From: Platerodrilus igneus
Taxonomy: Eukaryota > Arthropoda > Insecta > Coleoptera > Lycidae
Direction: 5' to 3'
DNA length: 64,000 nt
Assembly: GCA_036346225.1 (NCBI GenBank)
Contig: JARFIW010000170.1
Location: 12,462,501 to 12,526,500 of the forward strand
Made by a program: the position numbers and the translations under genes. This document shows positions 26,001 through 41,000 of this stretch, in pieces. A model generated the notes under the pieces. That model did not search any database, was not told the DNA's origin, and saw only the letters and a list, made by a program, of their open reading frames with translations. Within the stretch, counting starts at the first letter, position 1. Each line of letters opens with the position of its first letter.

Positions 26001-29000
26001 AATGAGAGTAGCGCTCTCTTACATAAGACCCAACCTTGAGGAAATTTGTAAAGGTCGTCAAGCGCAAATTTCTCATTAAAATAAGTTACCATGTAATATA
26101 TATCTTTATTTCAATTAAATATTAATCTTCCAATTATTTTGTGTGATTTACATTAGATTTACAAATTTTATGATAATGGTGTTCCGCCAAAATCGAGACC
26201 ACTTAAAAGTGTTCCGTGATCCCAAAAAGGTTGAGAGCCACTGATCTAATTGTTAATGAAGATTGGTCTTGTATAACAATGCAAAATCAATGTCATCGTG
26301 TTTCCAAACTGTGGTGGAATTTTAACTAATTGATATTGTTCCGTTTATATTGTAAATTTTACTGCCAATTTTATTAATACATCGAGTTTGTTGATTATTT
26401 AAATTCGTCGCGGTATATTTAAATTTATTAGAGTGGAATTTCCTTGGTTTACTGAAGCACACGCCAATAGTGCCGTGAGTGGTGAACGTTGTTATTTCAC
26501 ATGTGCAAACAGTGTAGTGACTGGGAAATCCACGAAGCTGAAGAGAGAATCGATTCGTCGTTCGAACACACCGCATCGCTATCTTACACGTTCTACATAG
26601 TAGAAAATCGATTTGTCTTTCGAACAGTTCGCATCGCGATTGTACACGAACCGCTGGTCTTTTTAGAACACCGCTATCGTTATAAATGTGCTTCGCTTCA
26701 CCCGCCAAAGAGAAGAGTATTATTTGTTACATTGTTTTTTCGTTGGCACGGCTGTATAAATCACCAGGCAAGTGCTTTTAAGTAAACGCTTTGAACTGAT
26801 TAAAAACTTTAATTATTTGCTATTTGTTAACTATCACTTAAATTTTATATACAGTCCACTTTTCTCTCCTCTTTAGCTATCGTTATTTGTTAAATATCAT
26901 TTGCTATCACCGCAATTATTTTACAGATATTGATATTGAACAAAGAGGCACGCCGTGCACCCCTCTCCTATAATTTGCTAAGTTTTGAAAGTGCTTGAAG
27001 AAACACAACCATGATTCGTGATGTAGACTTAGGTTAATAAGGTTGTACAGTACAATTATTGCCCCAATTTTCAACGTTCTTATGGTGGATTAACAACTAG
27101 CAAAAGTTTTACATGAGATTGTTTATTAACAAAAACTCAAAAGTGTAGTCCCGTTTGTTGAGTATTTAAATTGTTAAATGAAGCAATATGGTACAGGTGA
27201 CAAGCTATCAAATGTTTTTTTTAGTGGTTTATTGTCTGAATGCGTTTGATTACTCTGTTTTAGGTCCATTATGCCATTGAATATCGGTGTTTCGTATATG
27301 TAAAAATATTTGATTCCAATCTACTTGGAAACTTGTTTGGATGATAGAAGAAGACCTCGATTACGTATACAGTGTGCCGCAATACTCCAATTTAGTTGTG
27401 AATATATACAAGTACCTATAACACATGTTAGTAAAATATGTTTGAAGGGTGTTAGTGATCCCCTAGCATAGTTTAGTGGCCTGATCTCTACCAGGTAAGC
27501 GATGTTGTATTAGAATTTAATGTGAGGAAACTAGTTCCATATGTTATCATTGTGTATGCCTGCATTGCACGACTTGTGGTGTGGGCAGCTGCATGAACCA
27601 GAAAGTTATTGAAATTACGGTTAAGAAAGATTTATTGTATTTAGGTTTCATGTACACTGTAATCTTTAACTTTTTAAAACTGCATTAATTAGATTTAATA
27701 GTTTGTTTAATAAAAGTAGTAGTATCGCATTTGTAACCAAAACTTTGTAAAAGTAAATTTATTATTGCTATTCTAATTTTGAAGTAGACATTGAAGGCAT
27801 CAAGCATATCACATATAGTATTGTGTTACATTTTATGCATTTTTCACTCAGATTCGTCAGTCGGGACCGGCATGAGTCCCAGTACACCTAACACTACTCA
27901 GTTAAATATAAATATACGAGGGTATAAATTCATTGTTGGTATCCCTAGCCAATCTGAAATTACTAGGATTGATTTACTAACAATCATTTATGTTATTTTG
28001 GTTTTCTTTATTGTAGGCTTACTAAAGAATGCCATATCCATATGTTTATATGCTAATCAATATATGAATTTCTTTCAGTTAATAATTCTGAATAGGTTAA
28101 GTAAAGGCAGTGAGGTGCTTTATTTACGAGAGAGTTTAGGCTGTTAGGATGGATCAGATCACTCTATACTGTGGATACCTTTGTCTTATTATTGAGTTTT
28201 TGAGAGTTCTCGGTCAGTAACGAGATTCTTTCACTACCACCTAGGATAACAACAATATTGGTGTTGCCCACCCAATTTCTGCCATAATTAGCAAGTGTCA
28301 TTATAAGTTCCATTTCAGGGCTATCCGTGGTAGTGCCAAATAGGCCCATAATTTATATAAACCCAAAAAATGCTAGAATATTGCTTTATAAAATATAAAA
28401 AATATATACGTTACTTTAAAAATCTACTGATATCATCGTCTTTAAGCCAAGCAGCACTACAGATGCGTCTATCTTCTGAATGTGGTTGAACTATTCCTTG
28501 ATATGCAGCATAGCAGGTTTCTTTATATTCTTTTAAAGCTGTACATATTGCTCTAACTATTTGTTCACCATATAATGGTAAACTTGTTAATAAGGTTAAC
28601 CATTCCCTTATACAATTTTCTACAGATACAGTACTCTGAAACAAAATAAATACATGTTACTATAACCCATAACAAAACACTGATCAAACCGTAAAAATTA
28701 TAACAACCCGTTTAAATAAATTATAGTCTACTGCTTCCAAGAACAAGTATCGGTTGAACGTTTAACTCACTTATGTCTCTGTTCCACTTAAAATTTGTGA
28801 ATGATGATTATACGAATGCCACCACAAACCCTGGGAACAATATTCTTATTGTTTACGCTGTAATTTAATTCATTACAAGATAAATTTTAGGAATTTGTAA
28901 AATGATAATAGTCAAAAGAAGGGTAATAAGTTGTGTTGAAACTCTTCTGTAGAGCTCTTACTATTTATGGATAATAAATAATATTAAACAAAATGATATT

Positions 29001-32000
29001 TCTTTATTTCTCAGGATTAAAATTCAATGCAGGCAAATTTCGTGTAGCAAGTTCAAAATCTGCCAAAAAATCCTTCTTCAATCCCTAATTTAACGACTAC
29101 TTCCAAAAACTCTTAATTCTTAAGCATTACATCCCTGACTAACACGGCACGAAATTCAAATCGCATCATAACCCCTCCCAACTTAAATTACAAGCATCTC
29201 ACGGCAGTAATGCCGTGGCTGCAATGACAGGTTAGATTACTGTTAGAAATAGATATTATTATTAAAAAACACAAATTAGATATTATTATTAAAAAACACA
29301 AAACACACATCACTTAACACGCATATCAGAACAGTCTGCAATAGTTTTAGCAACAACTGTTCTGATATGCATGTTAAGTGCTTTGTGTTTTTTTAATAAT
29401 AATATCTATTTCTAACAGTAACCTAACCTATCATTGCAGCCACGGCATTACTGCCATGAGACGCACGTCTTAAATTACATTGAAAATGCTATTTAAGTTG
29501 CAAAACACAGAGCCTATATAATACAATATAAACAAAGAATTCACTTATAACTACTACATTGTAAGAAAATCCCACAAATTATTTCATGTCCACAATCAAT
29601 TTTTAAGGCTTCAAATTGATAATGTCGTTTCCCTCACTCGCTGCCTTTCTTATCAACTAACTTATATAAGTTCAGTCCTGTAATAGCGGAACAAAAACAA
29701 CTTCCTAATAACATTATCAATAGTTGAGGATTGGTAATGCGTTTTCACAAGTATCTCATTTCCTAGATCAAATTTAACAAACTTATGTCCCCTTTTAAAC
29801 TTTTCTTGATGTATACTTGACTTACTACGCATTACTTCAGCAGCTAGTACCCAATTCTTTTCCAGAATTAGGTCTGGATCCCTATTCTTGCTAACTGGGA
29901 AAGACAAAAGATTTTCAAGAGGATTGGATAAAATCTCACCCTTCTGCAAAAATAAAGGAGTGTATCTGCTATTGTGAACTACATTCTTTAAGCAAGTTTT
30001 TAGCTTCATGATCTCATAAGCCCGCCTGGTATGCCGACTAAGACAAAACAACCTCAAAACCTGCTTATTTCTTTATTTGACCTTTCGGTCATATTTCCCT
30101 GTGAAAAATATGTCGAAATTCTTTTAACTTTCACACCTAAATCACCTAATCTCTGTCCCCACAACCTAGATGTAAATTGAGCGCAATTGTTGCTAAGTAT
30201 ATTTTTAAATAACTGTACTTTTGGTATGTAATCATTAATAATACTATTTAAAATTGTCACAGCGGTAGCTCTCTTCAAAGCATATAATCGCATAAAACGT
30301 GTAAATGCATCTACTACGACTAATAACTGTGTACATACACCTTTAGACCTGGGCAACAGGTCCATCAAGTCCACACAAACCAGATCCTCTGATTGTCCCA
30401 CAATAACCGGGTTCAGCTTCCCATAACTGATCTTTGAGCTTTTTGTTTTCTGGCATATCTCACACACTGAAACTACTTGCCGCACCGACCTTTGCATTCT
30501 AAGCCAATAAAATAATTGTTTCATGTGTTTAAAAATTTTTGCACCACCATGGAAGCGTGCTGAAGCTGTACCAGCTTCACAATTTGATTCTTGAGCACTT
30601 ATTTTATACCCCAATAATTGATTATCTCCAGCTCTGAATAAAATTTCATCATGATAACAAACCACTTCTTAACCCTTTGCTCCCTTTTATTAAATTCCCG
30701 CCTGGCTTTCATTCTAACGCCCTTAACATTTCAATCTTAACCTTATCCATTCTTTAAGATTTTCTTTTACCCTTTTAAATTCATTAGTAACTTTTAGAAA
30801 AATTTTTGAAACCTCAGACGTTTCATCAATATTTACATTTCCTTGAAGTCTTCTAGGGATACGAGACAATGTATCTGCAATTATATTACTGCTTATCTAA
30901 CAATATTTAACAGTAATATCAAACTCGTGTATTAAAAGAATCCATCTTGACAATCTGGCAGGTTTAAGTTTACATGCTAAAACAAAATTCAAAGAAGCCT
31001 CATGATCGATGATCAAAACTAATCGCCTCCTTAATATCAATGTTCACCACTGTTGAAGAGCAATAACGATGGTGAGATCCTCCTTTTCGGAGACAGTGTA
31101 CGACTGGTATAAGTAATAACACATTTATCAACCTCATCATTTAATCGGTACAAACAGGCACCCAAAGCAAAATCTGACCCATCTGTCTCTATGTAAAAAT
31201 CGTCATCCATATTGGGATGAACGACTGTAGTAATTTCCAAATATCTGAACTTAATTACCTCAAACACTTCATCTTCTTTACTTGTCCACACCCACTTATC
31301 TCACTTTTTTGATAAACGTAACAGAGGTGCTGTATATGCTGCCTAATTTTTACATAACCATCGTTCAAAATTTAGTAAATCCAAAAAGGCACGAAGTTCC
31401 CTAACATTACACAGACGAGGATAATTTTGTATTACCTCAACCCACCTTGGGTCCATACTAAACCCCCCTCTGCTGAAATCATATGGTGCAAAAATGGAAC
31501 TTGTCTTACAGCAAATAAACATTTTAGTAATTTGACAGTAATACCAACCTCGGCCATTTTTTTAACAACATCTACATGTACTACATGCATTTCTACTTAA
31601 TGCGATATGACTAAAATATCATCTACATATTTGCTGATAAATGAATCGATAACCGGTCCCAGAATTTCACTTAGACACCTTATTAATCCCACCATAGCCG
31701 TAACAAGACCAAAAGGAATTACTCTAAATTGGTAGGTCTTCCCATCAAATAAAAACCCTACATATTTACAATGCTCTTTTTTAATTTCCACCTGCCAAGA
31801 ACTTGCTGTAAGATCAATAGTACTTAGTACCTGTCCTTTTTTAAAACTTGACAACTTCTGAGGATTAGGTGGGATAACATAATCTTTCTTAATACGTGCA
31901 TTTAAGTATTTACAATTAAGATTCTCATCCCTCTATCTTTTTTTCAACACATACAAGCAGTGAAATATATTCAGTGGCTGCTGGCTCTATAACCTCCTAC

Positions 32001-35000
32001 CCTATCATTTCCGCAATTTGTTTCTGCACCTCCTCTTTATGTACCAATGATACAGGGTAAGTCTTTTTATTAAAAGACCCTTCTTCCCTCATATGTACTT
32101 CATGTTTATAATTTTTTATATGCCCAGGACTCTCTGAAAAAACCAAATCATGCTTCTGCAAGATGTGTTGCAACTCCATTTTATCCTTTTTCTTAATCTT
32201 CTTTGGGAATTAAACCACTCATAGTAAATAAAGATGATTTTAAAAACTATGAGTGGTTTAATTCCCAAAGAAGATTAAGAAAAATGCTAAACAAACCACA
32301 ACAAACATACAGGGAGTATTTCCATTTTATCCCTTTCTCCCATCATTTCTACCTTTTCTACTACCTTTATTATATCACTTTCTGAATAGTAATGCTTTTG
32401 TGGAGTACCCTGCGATTAATTTTTTTTCTTTTAATTCATATATTTGTTTTCAAAAATTAATGTAAAGACCCCTCTCCATACTTCTGTCATGCTTCAACTT
32501 TATCCTATGGTGACAATCTTTTACTAATAGTGTTAAATTTAAGTTATTAAAATCGATGCTCACCTTGTGCTTCGTCAACCAGTCACAACCTACAATAAAA
32601 TTTTTATTAAGATTAGGCATCACTACACAAACCACTTCTATTTCTACCCCATCCATTTTAACTGGCAACATAACCTGCTGTTTGACCTTTTGAGTATGAC
32701 ATTCTAAAACACAGTACTGCGATATGGAAGGCAACAGAAAACCACCACATCACCTCCCAAGTACACAGTGCACTGAAAATGTTTTAAAGTGATGGCATCC
32801 TCTGGGGTAAAAGATTCCAGAGTTAAAACAGTCCCATATACGAATCTCCGGGAGGGGACTACTTTGGAGAACGTGATGTTTATTTATTTATTATCGAGCT
32901 CTGAATCAACAAACAGTGCAATCGAATTTTCCTATTACAACCGTTGATGACCATTTGGAAAATTTGAGTGGCAGTAATTTTAGATTTGGTGCATGTCTAT
33001 TTGCAATTACCATTACATGATACTGCAAAAAAAAACTGCTTTTATTACTCGGACACAACCGGGCATAATGTGAATGATAGATTTTCGGGTTAACGAACGG
33101 GCCATATCAGTTTAGTTGATTAATGTCCTTTAAAAAACAAAGTCGCTTTGTCGTGTATCGATGATTTGGTCGTACCTGCAAAAAACTGTTCGAAAAATTG
33201 CAACAAGATTTTGAAGGACTTCGTAAAGTGAAGTTAACATTAAAACTAACTACAAGTTAATTTGGATTACAGAAGGTGGAATTTTTAGGATTTATAATAT
33301 CTCCTAGCGGAATGTCTCCAGATAGTGAGAAAACCAGTGCAATTCAGAATTTTAAAAGACCCCAAAATATTTATGAAGTGCGACGATTTTTAGGGCTTAC
33401 GTCTTATTATCGACGTTTTATACCACGATATGCGATTAGAGCTCATAACTTAAGTAATTTAACTTCGAGAACTGTATTGGCTTACAAGACTTAACGTTAT
33501 GTGCGATTTCATCAGGTTAGCCGAGTGTAAACTGTATCACAAGATCATTAATACATACATGTGCCACAAGAGGGCAACAGTAGAGTGATGGAAAGGCTTT
33601 TGGCGACGAGAAGGCAAGCATGCATTGCGAAAGTGCTTTGCGGTACTTATAATTGCATTTTTAATTGAAATATAGTTGTTTTACTTTGCGGAGAATATAC
33701 CTTTCTTCCATAACACACTAATGTAGTCTTAAACAGTAAGAATTGAAATCACACAAAAAACTAAAACAAAAATACATAATACAAAGTTACCGTACTTACC
33801 ACTAACAAAGGTTTATAATCAGTTGTAACATCAAGAAGAACTGTGGCTTTCCAAGCATCAGTAGCCCGAACAGCCATTTCAATCTGTGCTAAAGTTGCTG
33901 CCCTTTGTCGCATCAGAAATCCATCAATTACATAATTTGATAAGAAAAGGTTTAGTGAGCAGGACACGCTATAAAAAATATAGAAAAATGTATAATAAAA
34001 TGAATTGGATGAATATCAATTGTGTCTGCAAGTAATGAATATAGCAAATACAGGAGTTTATATAGTTTAAGCAAACATGTTACGTTGTTAAGCAAATACC
34101 ACTTAACAATAAACATCCGTCGAGTAAAAAAAAGGGAACAGTAGTTAAAAGTAGATAAATTAATATATTCATCTTTTCGATCAAAAGATTCGTTCGTTTT
34201 CAATTGAACAATTGACAATTTGATTCATTAATCAAATACCTATAAATCTTGAGAGTTGGGTTTCGCTCAGTCAGTTGAGTGGTCGGGGGGGGGCTCTCTT
34301 CTCAGAGAGGGGCAGTAGTGTGGATGGGAAGGTGTGGGTTCGAGGGGCATTAAAGTTTTACGTACGGTATCCTAGGTTTCGTTACAGAAAACAGCATATT
34401 TTAGGAAAAGAGGCTTTTTTCTGGAATTTTCGATTTTGCAGTCATAATTTCCCAAATGCGAGTGCCAAATGTGCCATGTGAATTAGCCGACAAAGTGCCA
34501 AAGCGGACAAACAAGAGGGAGAAGAAAGTTCAAAATGGTTCCTGAATTCGGTACCGTTTCAATGTACAAGATCTACTTTTTTTATCAGTTGTGAGTATAC
34601 TTCCTGGAATGTATTAGAGTTCAAACTGCTACGTTATGCAGCGTACGGGTCAGATAGAAATACCGAGCTAACTACCAATGCGGAGAAGGGGGGGGGGGAT
34701 TTCTAACAACACAAAAAATACATTGCTAACAATTTTTTATTTACAATAAAAAAAAATAAAAATTTCTACGTAAACAGCAAAAAAAATAAAGTTACTATTT
34801 AAAAAAAAAGCAATTTTACTCTATGGACAAATTCAATAATTGTTCCACGAAGTGTGCATTTCGTAGCTAACATGCAATAAATCTAACTAGTAACAAGAAT
34901 AATGCTGATACTTTCGTATAAGCAGATGGGTTAAGTAAAAAAAAGCATTAAATTTAGAAACCTTTCTAGTAAGGATTTTACCATAAGAAACATTAGCGTA

Positions 35001-38000
35001 TTTAATTTCAAAGTGGGTTTTTTTAAAAAAAAGTTTGGTTCGTCAGCACGATGCGAATTGGGTTTATCCTTGGTATGTTAAAAAAAGGAAACAAGTCACA
35101 TACATGTGTCGGGATACTTATCTTGCCATCCATCGGAAGCGAATCATCACAGCATCGCTGCGGTAGTCAGCAACAACCATGCTGCTACCCTAATTGCAAC
35201 GGCGGTTTGCACGCAAGAGCAGTTGATCTATGTTAAAGAATAATGGGGCCTACATAACAAGCAATTTGGCTTCCAGCTAAGAGTTAAATAGAGAGTCTTA
35301 CTAATATTAATAACGCAGGAGAACTCACCGACGCAGTCAAGATCTACACTTCTTATAAAAAAACGTGCATCGCTCTTGAAGTAAGTAATTTAGAAAATAC
35401 ATATAAGGACGAACTGCAGAATCAATTTGAAATTGTTTAAATAACAAGAATTCGAGCTTCGATCCACGTGTTATCAACATACCAAAAAGGAGATTAGAAA
35501 ACTCGACTCAAGCTTTATCAAATAATAGTATACACTATTTCAATGAGTCTTTCCGCCGTAGCAGTATAAGGATTAATTTTATACTATAGTAATGTGTAGC
35601 CAGTTAACGGATATTCAAAACAAGGTACCAACTATAGAATTTATAGCGTAAACTCGTCATTTTAGAGTGGATAGATTGAAGTTGAAAATTATTCGCAAGC
35701 GTATTTATTATAAACAGGTAAAATATATAGGATGTTATTGACATATGGAAGAGTAGTAACGGAATCGATGTGGTTTTTTATTCATCGGCCGTAATTGAAC
35801 ATAACAACACAAACAACATTTCTGTAATTGTCAAGCACAATAGCTCAGCACTAAAGATAGATGGCACGTTCGATGTTACGAGTTCATCGTGTTTGATCTT
35901 CTTTAAGACGCTTTAAGGGTGCCATCTATCTTTTGAAATGCAAAGCTCTATAAAGTGACATTTGAAAATACATGAATAGAACAAACATCATTTCTATAAT
36001 TGTTGCTCATCAGTAACGAACCCAGACAGCACGTACAGCTTCCCAGTTTCGATACCCAGGCTCAATTTTTTTGACTTTTCAAAGATACAATCTATTTTCT
36101 GAAAATCAAAGTCTTTTAATGTGACATTTGAAAATACATAAATAACACAAAATAGTTCAGCACTAATTATTTCGGATAGCATGCACGAGGTCTAGGGTTC
36201 AATGTCAAAGTCGATCTATTTTTTTACTTTTCAAAGGATAACTGGCGCCATCAATCTTATGAAAGTGGTCGTTATCGATTTCTGTTTGATTTGGCATTTG
36301 TTTTTTGTGCTATGCGAGATGTAGCAGTATAAAATCATGCTAATATCACTATAGGTAGGCAACCCTAATTACGTGCGTATACATCTATGGTAGTATAAAT
36401 TTCTATTGCAAATAAAACCAGATAGAACGGAGTAGGGGTTCGAGGTCCGACGGCGATACTCGAGGCCATCGTGGTTTTCTGGTTCTTGTTGAGTTGAACT
36501 CAAGCAAGATGATGTGTCGAAAAATCGTTTTGATAATGATAATTCTGGCGAAGAAGCGAGTTCGTCTGAAAATGTTTATTTAAGAAACTTACAGCAGGCT
36601 AGTGGTAAGAGAGCTTTCTTTTAAATAAAATTTGGCTAATGAGGTATTACAAATTTTAGCTGTTAAGTACGATCGAAATAAATATAATTAAAGACTGATG
36701 CAACAAATTGGACTTGAGTAATGGAATATATTATGAAGAATGAATATTCGAATTTAATTTAACACGCGTGACGAAATTACAAGTGCAAGATGGAGAGCAA
36801 GGGTTGATGCTACACTTTCATTGTTCATAGCAAGGGTCAAATCGAGTCAAGGACGCAGCTGTCGGTTAGGTTGGCTGTTGGCAGTCAGATGACATTGTTT
36901 TCCTACAAGTTGTAACTGGGTAATTATATCTTTCTTATCGGATCGGGTTTGGAACAAAACTTTTAGTTTAAACAAAGAGTAAATACTATAAATTTTATTT
37001 GTAAAACATTCCTGGACGTTTTAAAGTTAATTTTTTAAATTGTTAGAAAGTCAATTGATGCCTGCGAAGTCCGCAGTCACTCGATATTAAAATTTGATCT
37101 ATAATTGACCTTTACCTCAATCTAATTTCACTTGTATAATATAGCACCTTTGCAGAATGTGCTTAGTACACATTTGGTGTATTAATAAAACAGTGTAACA
37201 CTGATAAGGTTATGAGCTCAAACACTTATCGGCGCATTTGATTTATTTGTAACAGATTTAACGTAATTTAATTCTTTATTAATTGATATAAAAGTTGGGA
37301 CTTATGAAAGTTTAAGTCGCCTTGTAAATAATTTTGTTAATTGAATTGTTTTATTAATTGATATAAGTCGAATCATGCCTTTTTTTATGGTACATATTTT
37401 TTTTTGTACCTATATTACCTAAAAGAAACATTAGAACTACTTTGCTTTACAATTGTTTTATTTATTGAAATGGTGTGTTGTGACTTAGTGCATTAAATGG
37501 TACACTACTGTGTTAAGCTATACCGGTCAGCCCACCCTGAGGAAGTTATTAGATGTTTCATGCTCTTAAATGATTATAGCTTAGGCTATGTGTTTGTGGT
37601 AAGCAAAATTTAGTGTTTTGTTTAGATTCTGCCATACTTGAGGAGACGGAGTTTGCAGCCAAGGCATCAGTCCCGAGGTAATTGGTATAATTCTACCCCT
37701 TACAGATAGGTGCAACAAGGAGCAGGACACGTGGCGCCCAACTAAAAGAAAACCAACAGGGTGGAGCTACGTGGGACACGAGCCGCCCAACAAAAGATAT
37801 TTATAGCAACCAACGTTAACAAGTGACACCAACGAAGTTGATAGTAATTTTATTTGGTCTAAAAAAATTTTTAAAATTTATAATTTTTAGATAGCAATGA
37901 CATTAACGCATGCTAATACAGTAGTGATCAGTTGAATTTTAAATTTCAAAATTGAATATTAAGTACTAAACGAAGAATTATGCACTGACACCGAGTTCAT

Positions 38001-41000
38001 TAAATAAGACAAACATTTTAGAAATTATTTTGATACATGTATTTTATAACTATTGCTTGTGATATATTAATATTACATTAAAAATTTTTTCCGAACTACA
38101 GGTCGCGTGGGTGGCGTGGTGACTATTGGCGTTTTGTGGTAGAACCTCTGATCCCTAGAAATAGAGATCTGGGAGCGCTAACATAAACCAATAGAAGCTG
38201 AAGATTGTCCTCGTGTAAAAGTAGGGATCATCAAAACCATTTCAAAAGGCTAGAACCCCTTGATCTTCAACCTACCCTGTTTTGTTGTGAATTTTTTTCA
38301 AAATATACGAATATAATTATATGAACAAGCGAGTCTTGTAAATTAATTATAAACAATCTGGTACGTGGAATATTCCTGCAGAGACATAACAGTTATTGAT
38401 TGATTGTTAGTGTTGGAGGTTTTTAAAATAAAATTTTTTTTTGTTGCATAAAATTGCGTCCATTTGTAAGTACAGTTTGAAAGAATTGTTTGTTAGAATG
38501 GCATGGATAAATTGTTTGTCTACAGACGAGTTATCGTGGGAATTGGCAATTAGGGGAAAAGACAGCGATGAATTAAAAGCTGAGGAAAAAAGAAAAATAT
38601 TGAACGTTTGTTTCAAAAGAAAAATAGATCCAAAGAGAGTAGAAAAGTACCCGGAAATGAAGTTTGATTTAAGTGAGCAAATTCAATTTTGTGAAACTGC
38701 TATAGCAACAATACGACAACCAGTATTGGATTTTGTGGACAAACCTACTAAGCTGGTTCATAAAAGATTAAAGGCAAAATTGCTACATATAGGCCGTAGA
38801 TTGGAATATATGGAGGTAACCAAAGATAACCAACAACAATGGGATATTTTGAACAGTAAATGTTTAGAATACTTGGACTTGTTAGAGGGCATTGATGCTG
38901 AAACAATGTTCCAAAATGACATGGAAGCATTTGTTAACTCTCGTATGGAATCTCACATACAAGTAGAAGCGGACATTAATCAAATGGCTAACCTGGAAGC
39001 ATGTGAGCAGTCAAGTCCCGTAGCTACAATAGCACGACTAGTACAATCGGAAAAGCCTGTTTGTATAACCACCTTAGAGACTACAAATACACAGTCAATG
39101 CATGCGCAACCAGCTACAGCAGAGGAACACAATTTTCGGCAAAATGTGGACAAATCTTTAAAGAAATGGAACATCACTTTTAATGGTGACACCAAACACA
39201 TAGGAGTAAAAGCTTTTTTGGAGCGAATTGAAGAAGTGCGTACAGCTAGAGGTTATACTCACAGTCAACTTCTGAGAGGTGCGGCAGACTTCTTTGAAGG
39301 ACCAGCTCTTATGTGGTACAGAGCCATGAAAGTGAACATAAAAACTTGGGCAGAACTAGAAGAAAAATTAAAACTGCATTTTCTACCAAGAAATTATGAT
39401 GAAGCTTTATTAGAAGAAATTCGAGCTAGAAAGCAAGGTCAAGACGAAGCCAATAATTTATATTGCCGCCATGGTTAATTTAATTAACAGATTAGTCAAG
39501 ACACCTTCGCCATCTGATCAAATATATTTCATCAGAAGGAATTTGCAACCATATTATGCAAGCCATTTAAGTTTGATAGATACAGAATCACTAGATAGAT
39601 TAATTGAGCTTTGTTTGCAATTAGAAGAAACCAAACAACAAAATTATAGATTTCGACATAATGACACAAAATCACATCGCTTTTAGAACCAGATTTAGCA
39701 TACACAGCAGCGACATACATGAAAACGTTACATACGATAGCAACCAAGAAAGACACGCGAGAAAAAGCTTTCAACAATGCCAGCAAATACATTAAAACTA
39801 GGCCAAAGCCAAAAAGTTTAGATTTAGCTTGCTATAACTGCAACAAAAATGGACACACGTATCACCGATGCCCGGAAGATAGGACTTTATTTTGCTACAT
39901 ATGTGGAACTAAAGAAGTTACATACACAAATTGTCCTAAATGTTCAACGAAGAGAAAAACGAATATCTGCCAGTTTCACCGCGCGTAAATGCAAAAGAAG
40001 GCATAAAGGCTGACGAAATGGAGTGGAAGCAATGGCTTAAGAAAGTTGAGGACTTCATGAGACCACAAAATAAGAAGCTTAATTCACTGCTATATGCAAA
40101 AGAGCAAGATCCACGACCATTCATATATGTGCGAATAAAAAATCAACCGCTGCTAGCACTGCTTGATACAGGAGCAACTCATACAGTAGTAGGTAATATG
40201 GGATTACAAATTCTAGAACAACAAGGTTTAAAATTATAAAAAAGTACTAATACGGTATTAGAAACAGCCGATGGAAAAAAGCAACCAGCGATAGGACAAG
40301 TCGTTTTACCACTAGAAATAAACGAAAGAAAACAAGACATAATTGCTACAGTTTCAACAGCAATACAGGCAAGTGTGATACTTGGCTCAGATGTATGTCG
40401 GGTTTTTAAATTAAAAACTAATTTCGCAAATAATACATTTCAAATACCAGAAGACAACGTAAAAATCTCAATGTTAACGCAACAGGCAATATGTTCAACA
40501 GAAGATCTCACACCAGAACAAGTAAAACTACTGGAGGATATAAAAGAACAGTATAAAGCCATAAGTGGTCCTGGATTGGGAAGAACCTCAAAAGCAATAC
40601 ATCACATTGATACAGGAGATGCACAACCAATAAAGCAGCGATATCACACCATATCACCAGCAATGTTGAAGCAGTTAAACGAGGAAATCGACAAGATGTT
40701 AGAACAAGGAGTGATAAGACCATCAAACTCACCATGGAACTCGCCTTTAGTTTTGGTGAAAAGAAGAATGGGGACATGCGTGTGTGTTTTGATGGAAGGA
40801 AACTGAACTCTGTCACAAAAAAAGATGCCTACGGTTTACCATTTGTAAACGACATCTTAGACAAGTTTAGGGATTCTAAATTCTTATCGTCAATTGATCT
40901 AAAAAGCGTTTTATCGGATAGGATTAACGCCTGAGTCTTGTGAGAAAACTGCGTTTACAGTGCCAAGAAGAGGTTGTATGAATTTACCGTACTGCCGTTT

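Larger units (their letters stand above)
23399..26318. repeat. large palindrome (about 160-bp arms) interrupted by a hAT element
   Basis: The left arm 23399-23560 is the inverse of 23568-23660 plus 26251-26318, with a 7-base loop (ctgtccc, 23561-23567). The match is nearly perfect. The right arm is split by the hAT element at 23661-26243 with the 7-bp repeat atctaat on both sides, so the palindrome existed before the hAT inserted. Confidence 0.88.

Noticed and set aside
27791..28147. Candidate small membrane-protein gene on the plus strand inside a Sec8 intron
   Set aside because: One hydrophobic stretch is not enough; codon pattern and context are no different from chance frames in AT-rich DNA.
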